DNA of 42,161 bases, from positions 1 through 42,161 of the forward strand of contig CAMYJA010000032.1 of the NCBI GenBank assembly GCA_947258705.1, in the 5' to 3' direction. Under the pieces are notes generated by a model, which had not been told where the DNA came from, searched no databases, and was given only the letters and a program-made list of their open reading frames with translations. Origin of the DNA: an uncultured Hyphomicrobiaceae bacterium. Lineage in GTDB: Bacteria; Pseudomonadota; Alphaproteobacteria; Rhizobiales; CAMYJA01. Position numbers and translations under genes: made by a program. Positions within the stretch are counted from its first letter, which is position 1, and every line of letters starts with the position of its first letter. Shown here in pieces: positions 35,763-42,161 of the stretch.

Positions 35763-36911
35763 ATGGCTGCAGGCAACGACAACAGGTGGATGGAACTGGC
35801 GGTGCATCTGGCGCGTCAGGGGCTTGGCCGCACAGGGAAAAATCCTTCCGTCGGTTGCGTCATCGTCCGCGAAACGGCGGATGGGGCGGAAGTCCTCGGC
35901 CGCGGGGTGACGGGTGACGGCGGTGCGCCGCACGGCGAACGCGCGGCGCTGGCGCGGGCCGGCGACAAGGCCCGGGGCGCGACACTCTATGTCACGCTCG
36001 AGCCCTGTTCGCATCATGGCGGCACGCCGCCCTGCACGGACGCCATAATCGAGGCGGGTATTGCGCGGGTGGCGGCCGCGGTGGACGATCCCAATCCGCT
36101 TGTCGGAGGGGACGGTTTCAGGAGGCTTGAAGAAGCGGGGATCGCCGTCGCACGCGGGATTTTACCGCAAGAAGCCGGCTGGATCACCGCCGGGCATCTA
36201 TTGCGGGTGAAGGAAAACCGCCCCTTCGTTCAACTCAAGCTTGCCGTCTCGAAGGACGGCCTGATCGCGCCGGGAGACGGGGCGCCGCAATGGGTGACGG
36301 GCGAGGCGGCGCGCAAAAGAGGGCATCTGATGCGGGCCCAGGCGGATGTGATAATGGTCGGCCGGGGCACGGTCGCGGCGGACGATCCGGCGCTTGACTG
36401 CAGGCTTCCCGGGCTTGGGAAATATTCGCCGCTGCCGGTGGTTCTGGACAGCGGATTGTCGATCGATCCCGGCGCGCGGCTCGTTGAAAACAGCTTTGCG
36501 CGTCCATTGCAGGTCTTTTATCATGGCGATGATGACGGCGATGCGCGGGCTGAACGGGCAGAGGTTCTGACCGGGAAAGGGGCGGTGTTGCATGCGGTTG
36601 GACGGGGCCATGAGGGTGGTCTCGATCTAAACGGCGTGCTTGGCCGCTTGGCGGCGCTCGGTACGACGCGCGTCCTGGTCGAGGGCGGGCCGTCCCTGGC
36701 GCGGTCTTTTTATGACGAGGGGCTGATCGACGAAGCGGTCGTTTTCAGAGGCACGGAGGCGCTCGCGGGCACAGGCCTCAAGCCCTTGAAATCCCAAGGG
36801 GTGGAGGTTTTCGACAATCGGGACGAATGGACCCCCGCGCCAGAATTTTCTTGCGGGGGCGACACAATGATGGTCTATCGAAGCCGGAAATCAATGGCGC
36901 GGCTAGCTTGA
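35763..36911 (+). CDS. ribD: Riboflavin biosynthesis deaminase/reductase RibD
   Basis: 382 residues from the ATG at 35763 with TAAGGA six bases before; a start at 35700 would add 21 residues. N-terminal deaminase domain: NPSVGCVIV, His57-Gly-Glu59 (HGE, where HAE is usual), Cys82 and Cys91 in LEPCSHHGGTPPCTDAII. C-terminal reductase domain: KENRPFVQLKLAVSKDGLIA, ADVIMVGRGTVAADDP, and RVLVEGGPSLARSF. Catalyses two consecutive steps of riboflavin synthesis. First riboflavin gene of the run; no FMN riboswitch was found before it. Confidence 0.95.
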   Translation: MAAGNDNRWMELAVHLARQGLGRTGKNPSVGCVIVRETADGAEVLGRGVTGDGGAPHGERAALARAGDKARGATLYVTLEPCSHHGGTPPCTDAIIEAGIARVAAAVDDPNPLVGGDGFRRLEEAGIAVARGILPQEAGWITAGHLLRVKENRPFVQLKLAVSKDGLIAPGDGAPQWVTGEAARKRGHLMRAQADVIMVGRGTVAADDPALDCRLPGLGKYSPLPVVLDSGLSIDPGARLVENSFARPLQVFYHGDDDGDARAERAEVLTGKGAVLHAVGRGHEGGLDLNGVLGRLAALGTTRVLVEGGPSLARSFYDEGLIDEAVVFRGTEALAGTGLKPLKSQGVEVFDNRDEWTPAPEFSCGGDTMMVYRSRKSMARLA

Positions 36912-36922
36912 ATTCGGGATCT

Positions 36923-37543
36923 ATGTTTACAGGGATAATCAGCGACGTGGGGCGGCTCAGCGCACGCGAGGGAGACAGGTTCATGTTCGATTGCGGGTAT
37001 GACGCGGCTTCGATCGCGACCGGTGCGTCGATCGCATGCGACGGCTGCTGCCTGACGGTCACTACCGTCGAGGCGCGCGACGGCGGCGGCAGCCGGTTTT
37101 CTGCCGATGTGTCCAACGAGACGCTGTCATGCACGACGCTCGGGCAATGGCAGGCCGGACAGGCCGTCAATTTAGAGCGCGCTTTAAAAATGGGCGACGA
37201 GTTCGGCGGGCATGTGGTGACGGGCCATGTGGATGCGGTCGTGGGCATTGTCGAGCGGCGCGAGGATGGAAGCTCGGTGCGTTTCGCTTTCGACATGGGA
37301 GAGGACATCGCGCCGTTTCTGGCGCCGAAAGGCTCGGTCACGCTGAATGGAACGTCGCTCACGGTCAACGGCGTGTCGGCACGCGGTTTTGACGTGAATT
37401 TGATCCCGCATACGCTCGAAGCGACAAGCTGGGGCGAGGCGCAGGCGGGCGACGGGGTCAATCTCGAGGTTGACCTGCTGGCGCGCTACGTGGCGCGGCA
37501 GATGGAAACGGGTCAAGGACATACGGGTTCGATCGATGGCTGA
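36923..37543 (+). CDS. ribE: Riboflavin synthase alpha chain
   Basis: 206 residues from the ATG at 36923, where the family begins MFTGIISDVG; longer frames upstream overlap ribD. Two lumazine-binding domains: ACDGCCLTVTT then VSNETLSCTTLG in the first, GGHVVTGHVDAVVGI and LNGTSLTVNGVS in the second. It makes riboflavin from two 6,7-dimethyl-8-ribityllumazines, the product of ribH. Its stop lies within the start of ribH (ATGGCTGA). Confidence 0.95.
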   Translation: MFTGIISDVGRLSAREGDRFMFDCGYDAASIATGASIACDGCCLTVTTVEARDGGGSRFSADVSNETLSCTTLGQWQAGQAVNLERALKMGDEFGGHVVTGHVDAVVGIVERREDGSSVRFAFDMGEDIAPFLAPKGSVTLNGTSLTVNGVSARGFDVNLIPHTLEATSWGEAQAGDGVNLEVDLLARYVARQMETGQGHTGSIDG

Positions 37544-38009
37544 TTTCGGTGACATTCGCATTTTGATCGTCGAGGCGCGTTTTTACGAAAAAATCGCGGA
37601 CGAGCTTCTTCAGGGCGCGATTGCGGAACTGGATGCCGCGGGGGCGGGGCATGAGGTGATTTCGGTGCCCGGCGCGCTTGAAATTCCGCCGGCACTGGCG
37701 CTTGCCAATGATGCGGGGCTGTTGCCGTTCGGCACGCCGCGTTTTCGTTTTCACGGGGCGGTCGCATTGGGATGCGTCATCCGGGGGGAGACGACGCATT
37801 ACGAAACCGTATCGGACCTGTCATGCCGGGGGTTGATGGATCTGGCGGTCGGGCGGCATATTCCGCTCGGCAACGGCATTCTGACTGTCGAGAACAAGGA
37901 TCAGGCACATGCGCGGTCGCGCGGCGGACGCGACAGCAAGGGGGCCGGCGCGGCGCGGGCCTGTCTTGATCTGATTGCCCATGCGCAGCACTTCCACGGG
38001 TCGGATTGA
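37536..38009 (+). CDS. ribH: 6,7-dimethyl-8-ribityllumazine synthase
   Basis: 157 residues from the ATG at 37536, overlapping the ribE stop by 8 bases. The family phosphate and substrate sites show as VPGALEIPPAL (46-56), ALGCVIRGETTHYETVSDLS with His88, and the conserved C-terminal half NGILTVENKDQAHARS. It forms the lumazine precursor of riboflavin and usually assembles into an icosahedral or decameric shell. Very close coupling of ribE, ribH and nusB. Confidence 0.95.
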   Translation: MADFGDIRILIVEARFYEKIADELLQGAIAELDAAGAGHEVISVPGALEIPPALALANDAGLLPFGTPRFRFHGAVALGCVIRGETTHYETVSDLSCRGLMDLAVGRHIPLGNGILTVENKDQAHARSRGGRDSKGAGAARACLDLIAHAQHFHGSD

Positions 38010-38012
38010 GCG

Positions 38013-38579
38013 ATGAATTCGGAGAAAAAGATATTCGAGAACAAGCCACGCGGGCAGCAATCAGACCGCAGCGCAGCGCGTCTGGCGGCCGTACAGGCGC
38101 TCTACCAGATGGATGTGGCGGGGACGGATTTGAATGACGTCCTGCGCGAATTCGAGAGCAATTACTTTAAGGGCGCTGCATCCGGGGAAGGGGCCGGGGG
38201 AACACCCGCCGAGAAAGCGCCGCCCGCAACGGAGCGGCCGGATGCCGCAAAGCCGGATCACAAATTTCTAACGGAAATTCTCAACGGGGTTCTGGCCCAG
38301 CAAGGTGAGATCGATCCGATTATCGACGAGCAATTGCGGGAGGGATGGCGGCTAAACCGGCTCGACAGCATATTGCGGGCGATATTGCGGTCGGGCACCT
38401 ATGAGCTCAAGGAATGCCGCCATGTGCCGGTTGCAGTGATTATCGACGAATATCTGAATATCGCCCATGCCTTTTTTGAACAGGACGAACCGAAAGTGGT
38501 CAATGGCGTGCTCGACAAGCTGGCGCGCCGTCTTCGCAATAATGATTGCGATGATGAGGACAAAAAAGCAAGCGTCTGA
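38013..38579 (+). CDS. nusB: Transcription antitermination protein NusB
   Basis: 188 residues, ATG three bases after the ribH stop. RSAARLAAVQALYQMDVAGT at the N-terminus and LDSILRAILRSGTYELKE then VPVAVIIDEYLNIAHAFF are the family core. NusB binds boxA RNA with NusE and supports rRNA antitermination. A Gly/Ala/Pro-rich insert of about 25 residues (55-80) lengthens it compared with the common 140-160. It partners ribH in many bacteria. Confidence 0.94.
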   Translation: MNSEKKIFENKPRGQQSDRSAARLAAVQALYQMDVAGTDLNDVLREFESNYFKGAASGEGAGGTPAEKAPPATERPDAAKPDHKFLTEILNGVLAQQGEIDPIIDEQLREGWRLNRLDSILRAILRSGTYELKECRHVPVAVIIDEYLNIAHAFFEQDEPKVVNGVLDKLARRLRNNDCDDEDKKASV

Positions 38580-38684
38580 TAACATTGAACATTCAGCGCT
38601 TTTGCGCCCCAAACGCGCGTTTTGAGAAAACTTGTTCGTCTAACTGATTTGCCCCTTTCAACAAACCTGCTCCTTGCGACAGAC

Positions 38685-39692
38685 ATGCCCCTTAGCGAAG
38701 ATTTTTTCATTCAGAAATATTTTGCGCCCTTGAGCGCCTCCGCGCCTGCCGCGCGCGGGCTCAGGGACGATGCCGCCCTGGTCGGGTATGACGGGTCCGC
38801 GCATTGCGTCGTTACCACCGACATGATTGTCGCGGGCGTACATTTTTTTGCCGATGACGAGCCGGAGAATATCGGCTGGAAAGCCCTGGCGGTGAATGTT
38901 TCGGATTTGATCGCGTCGGGTGGCCGGCCGCGGCATTATCTCCTTTCCATCGCCTTGAGCGGGTCCATCAATGAGGACTGGATTGCCCGTTTCGCTTCGG
39001 GCCTGGGGCAGGCGCAGGACAGGTTCGGGCTCAGCCTGATCGGGGGAGATACAACACGGGGCGAGGGGCGGCTGGCGATTTCGATCACGGCAATGGCGGA
39101 CATTCCGCCGGACGTATATACGGGACGGGACGGGGCGCGGCCCGGCGACCTGATTTACGTCTCGGGAACGATCGGAGACGGTTTTCTGGGATGCGCGCTA
39201 TGCCAGGACGTCACGCGTTCGGAGGCATGGAAGCTGTCGGCGGGGCAGCGGGACTTTCTCCTGGACCGATACCGCCGTCCACAGCCGCGGCTGGAAATGA
39301 CCGATGCCGTCCGCCGGTTTGCCACCGCCTCGATGGATATCTCGGACGGGCTGATACTCGATCTCGAACGTCTTTGCTCGGCGTCGGCATGCGGCGCGGC
39401 GATTACGGCCGAGGAAGTACCCTTGTCGGACGCGGCACGCAGCGCCGTGAGCGCCCGGCCGGATCTATTTGAGGGTCTTTTGACGGGCGGGGACGATTAT
39501 GAACTGCTGATGGCGGTGGCATCGGAAAACAGTGCGGCGTTCGAGGCGGACGCCCGGGCGCGCGGGGTGGCGGTTACCAGGATCGGTGTTTGCGGGGACG
39601 GGGTCGGGCAGGTCGAATGCCGCGCCGCCAATGGCGAGGCGATGATTTTCGAGCAGTCCGGTTACGATCATTTCGCCCGCAAGGGACAATAG
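38685..39692 (+). CDS. thiL: Thiamine-monophosphate kinase
   Basis: 335 residues from the ATG at 38685, which is close to the family start (LSEDFFIQKYFAPLS); an in-frame TTG at 38622 would add 21 residues. Phosphorylates thiamine monophosphate to thiamine diphosphate. Motifs: LRDDAALVGYDG (Asp-Asp Mg site), VTTDMIVAGVHF, WKALAVNVSDLIASGG, LIGGDTTRG, ASMDISDGLILDLERL and TGGDDYELLM. Follows nusB after ~100 bases, a conserved neighbour. Confidence 0.94.
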   Translation: MPLSEDFFIQKYFAPLSASAPAARGLRDDAALVGYDGSAHCVVTTDMIVAGVHFFADDEPENIGWKALAVNVSDLIASGGRPRHYLLSIALSGSINEDWIARFASGLGQAQDRFGLSLIGGDTTRGEGRLAISITAMADIPPDVYTGRDGARPGDLIYVSGTIGDGFLGCALCQDVTRSEAWKLSAGQRDFLLDRYRRPQPRLEMTDAVRRFATASMDISDGLILDLERLCSASACGAAITAEEVPLSDAARSAVSARPDLFEGLLTGGDDYELLMAVASENSAAFEADARARGVAVTRIGVCGDGVGQVECRAANGEAMIFEQSGYDHFARKGQ

Positions 39693-39926
39693 GCATGCCA
39701 TCCGGTTCGCCCGGAAACACTTTTTGCGCCGCCGGAACCGGATAAGCATTTCTCTATTATTATCCCCATTTTGCAGGACTTCTATTGCGCTCAAAGGCTA
39801 TATTTGTCATGGTCCGCGCGATTTCCATATTCATTCCTGTTTGACGGCAGGCAGTATCATTTCCGCCCGGACAGAGGTGCGCCGGTCCGGATCGGGGGGG
39901 CAATAATCCCGAAATATTCGAACTTT

Positions 39927-39964
39927 ATGATTTCACTCAATCAAAATGATTTCACTCAATCAAA
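39927..39964. repeat. Exact 19-bp tandem duplication before hppA
   Basis: ATGATTTCACTCAATCAAA occurs twice with no gap (39927-39945 and 39946-39964). It ends two bases before the AGGACTAATCCC ribosome-binding region of hppA. The rest of the thiL-hppA spacer (39693-39926) has no gene I can support; it is AT-rich at 39745-39830, where a promoter is probable. Confidence 0.85.
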
Positions 39965-39976
39965 AGGACTAATCCC

Positions 39977-42100
39977 ATGACAATGAACATGGTGCTTTGG
40001 GGGATCATCGCCTGTGGCGGGCTGTCGATCCTGTATGGAATGTGGGCCGTGCGTTCGGTTTTGAATGAAAACGCGGGAACGGAACGGATGCAGGAAATAG
40101 CGAGCGCCATCCAGGAGGGTGCGCAAGCCTATCTGACGCGCCAATATACGACGATTTCAGTCGCCGGGATCATCATATTTCTCATTGTCGCTTTTCTACT
40201 CGGCCTGAAGGTCGCGGCGGGTTTTGCGATCGGCGCCATATTGTCGGGCGCGGCCGGTTTTATAGGCATGCTCGTTTCGGTCCGGGCCAATGTCCGGACG
40301 ACACAGGCGGCCAGCGTCTCCCTGGCTGACGGCCTTTCGGTGGCGTTTCGCTCCGGTGCGGTGACGGGGCTTCTGGTGGCGGGACTGGCGCTCCTGGCGG
40401 TTGCGGGATATTACATATTTCTGACACGGGGTCTCGGCTTCGAACCAACCAGCCGGACCGTGATCGACGCCCTGGTGGCGCTCGGCTTCGGCGCGTCCCT
40501 GATATCCATTTTTGCCAGACTGGGCGGCGGCATTTTCACCAAGGGTGCGGATGTCGGCGGCGACCTGGTCGGCAAGATCGAGGCGGGCATTCCCGAGGAC
40601 GATCCGCGCAATCCGGCGACGATCGCCGATAATGTGGGGGACAATGTCGGCGACTGCGCCGGGATGGCGGCCGACCTTTTCGAGACCTATGCCGTGACCG
40701 TCGTTGCGACCATGGTGCTGGCGGCCATTTATTTCGGCGGCACGGGCCTTTCGGAACCGCTGATCGTCTATCCGATGGCGATTGGCGCGGTATGCGTGCT
40801 GACCTCCATCATCGGCACGTTTTTCGTTCGGCTCGGCTCCAATCAGTCGATCATGGGCGCACTCTACAAGGGCTTTATCGCGACGGGCATTCTGTCACTG
40901 ATCGCACTTTATCCGGTTACCGATTATATGATTGGAATGACGACGGAGATGACCGTGCGCGGCCAGACCTTCACGGGCATGGACTTGTTCTGGTGCGGAT
41001 TCGTCGGCCTGGCGGTGACGACGCTGATCATCGTCATCACCGAATATTATACGGGAACAAATTACCGGCCCGTGCAGAGCATTGCGGCGGCCTCCGAAAC
41101 AGGGCATGGCACCAATGTCATTCAGGGGCTTGCGGTGTCGCTGGAGGCGACGGCGCTGCCGGCGCTGGTCATCATCGCGGCAATTATCATAGCGCATAGT
41201 CTTGCGGGTCTTTTCGGCATTGCGATTGCGGTGACGACAATGCTGGCGCTGGCCGGCGTGGTCGTTGCGCTCGATGCGTTCGGCCCGGTTACGGACAATG
41301 CGGGCGGCATTGCGGAAATGGCCGATCTGCCGGAAGAAGTGCGCAATACGACCGATGCGCTGGATGCCGTTGGCAATACAACAAAGGCGGTGACCAAAGG
41401 TTACGCCATTTGCTCCGCCGGACTTGGCGCGCTGGTTCTGTTTGCCGCATATACGGAAGACCTCAATTTCTTCATCGCAAATACGGACAAGTTTCCCTAT
41501 TTCGAGGGCGTGACGCTGGACTTTTCGCTGTCCAATCCCTTTGTAGTGGTCGGTCTCCTCTTTGGCGGCCTCCTGCCCTATCTGTTCGGCGCGATGGGCA
41601 TGATGGCGGTCGGCCGCGCCGGTGGCGCTATCGTCGAGGAGGTGCGCCGCCAGTTCCGCGAGAAGCCGGGCATTATGGAAGGCACGGAGAAACCCGATTA
41701 CAAGGCGGCCGTCGATTTGCTGACAAAGGCCGCGATCAAGGAAATGATGGTTCCGTCGCTGCTGCCCGTGCTTTCGCCGGTGGTTCTGTTCTTCGTCATC
41801 AACAGCTTTGCGGGCAAGTCGGCGGCGTTCTCGGCCTTGGGCGCCATGCTTCTCGGCGTGATCGTGACGGGTCTCTTTGTCGCGATTTCCATGACCGCCG
41901 GTGGCGGCGCATGGGACAACGCCAAAAAATACATCGAAGACGGCAATTACGGCGGCAAGGGCTCGGAGGCCCATAAGGCGGCCATCACCGGGGACACGGT
42001 CGGCGATCCCTATAAGGATACGGCCGGACCGGCGGTCAATCCGATGATCAAGATATCGAATATCGTCGCATTGATATTACTGGCGGTGCTGGCGCATTAA
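39977..42100 (+). CDS. hppA: K+-independent type H+-translocating pyrophosphatase
   Basis: 707 residues, about 16 membrane segments. It pumps H+ across the membrane using pyrophosphate hydrolysis. The catalytic region is [20 protein letters not shown] then [21 protein letters not shown] second acidic site, [20 protein letters not shown], follows. In [10 protein letters not shown], Lys470 stands where K+-dependent pumps have Ala, so this is predicted to be K+-independent. The C-terminal [20 protein letters not shown] is intact. ATG at 39977, AGGA upstream. Isolated unit after thiL. Confidence 0.97.
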   Translation: MTMNMVLWGIIACGGLSILYGMWAVRSVLNENAGTERMQEIASAIQEGAQAYLTRQYTTISVAGIIIFLIVAFLLGLKVAAGFAIGAILSGAAGFIGMLVSVRANVRTTQAASVSLADGLSVAFRSGAVTGLLVAGLALLAVAGYYIFLTRGLGFEPTSRTVIDALVALGFGASLISIFARLGGGIFTKGADVGGDLVGKIEAGIPEDDPRNPATIADNVGDNVGDCAGMAADLFETYAVTVVATMVLAAIYFGGTGLSEPLIVYPMAIGAVCVLTSIIGTFFVRLGSNQSIMGALYKGFIATGILSLIALYPVTDYMIGMTTEMTVRGQTFTGMDLFWCGFVGLAVTTLIIVITEYYTGTNYRPVQSIAAASETGHGTNVIQGLAVSLEATALPALVIIAAIIIAHSLAGLFGIAIAVTTMLALAGVVVALDAFGPVTDNAGGIAEMADLPEEVRNTTDALDAVGNTTKAVTKGYAICSAGLGALVLFAAYTEDLNFFIANTDKFPYFEGVTLDFSLSNPFVVVGLLFGGLLPYLFGAMGMMAVGRAGGAIVEEVRRQFREKPGIMEGTEKPDYKAAVDLLTKAAIKEMMVPSLLPVLSPVVLFFVINSFAGKSAAFSALGAMLLGVIVTGLFVAISMTAGGGAWDNAKKYIEDGNYGGKGSEAHKAAITGDTVGDPYKDTAGPAVNPMIKISNIVALILLAVLAH

Positions 42101-42161
42101 TCTGTTTTTTTTCGCTCACGGGTGTTTGTTTTGCCTCGGGCTCTGTTTACCGCTCACGGCT
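42101..42161. repeat. Start of another type 1 repeat at the right edge
   Basis: Four bases after the hppA stop there is a run of eight T, then CGCTCACGGGTG, TTTGTTTTGCCTCGGGCTC and CGCTCACGGCT, the same opening words as the copies near 2992, 8190 and 9413. The element continues beyond the window. Confidence 0.6.

Noticed and set aside
40895-41974. Minus-strand frame of 359 codons
   Set aside because: Antisense shadow of hppA; His/Arg/Asn-rich and without motifs.

Overview
The window is chromosomal DNA of an alphaproteobacterium, most likely a relative of the Hyphomicrobiales/Rhizobiales. The grounds are gene order and protein type: rpoZ, rsh, DUF2062, pdxJ, acpS, lepB, rnc, era, recO; glyA, nrdR, ribD, ribE, ribH, nusB, thiL; a C4-pathway 5-aminolevulinate synthase; an HemB without the zinc-cysteine cluster; a bacterial aminoacyl-tRNA-protein transferase; and an LdtR-like regulator beside an L,D-transpeptidase. 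Species cannot be fixed from sequence alone. Most of the window is ordinary, tightly packed housekeeping DNA.

Layout. 1-2310: a minus-strand pair, DUF6502 then DUF5666 (the latter runs off the left edge), divergent from a small secreted PPGPxGGPG-repeat protein (2311-2799). 2800-3683: terminator and intergenic repeats. 3684-8028: a secreted thioredoxin-fold DUF255 protein, then chrA and a TauE/SafE permease on the minus strand. 8029-9890: rpoZ surrounded by a dense field of palindromic repeats. 9891-19121: rsh, then a cell-envelope, vitamin and RNA-processing cluster down to era and recO, interrupted between era and recO by a lower-GC block of unknown genes. 19125-25964: ald, parC, bpt, a GFA-family protein, and an SLC13-type permease broken by a frameshift. 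25995-28121: hemB and an extensin-like protein. 28369-31822: a hydroxyisobutyryl-CoA hydrolase-like protein, ldtR-like and ldt genes. 32319-33530: hemA. 33826-39692: the glyA-to-thiL run, containing the riboflavin genes. 39977-42100: a K+-independent type H+-pumping pyrophosphatase.

How genes fit together: hemA and hemB bracket early tetrapyrrole synthesis; ribD-ribE-ribH make riboflavin, with nusB and thiL in the same run; rsh (ppGpp) follows rpoZ; the LdtR-like regulator probably controls the adjacent peptidoglycan L,D-transpeptidase.

The most unusual feature is noncoding. Spaces between genes, above all 8029-9785, hold several copies of a modular repeat. A fixed framework carries slots filled by perfect mini-hairpins (usually 5-7 bp stems, 2-4 nt loops), and the stem sequence differs between copies while pairing is kept. 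One pair of copies differs by a complete hairpin inserted into the loop of another. A cloverleaf-like arrangement lies just before rsh, and a six-unit 14-bp array follows ldt. I do not recognise this as a named family. No tRNA, rRNA, CRISPR array, insertion sequence or prophage was seen.
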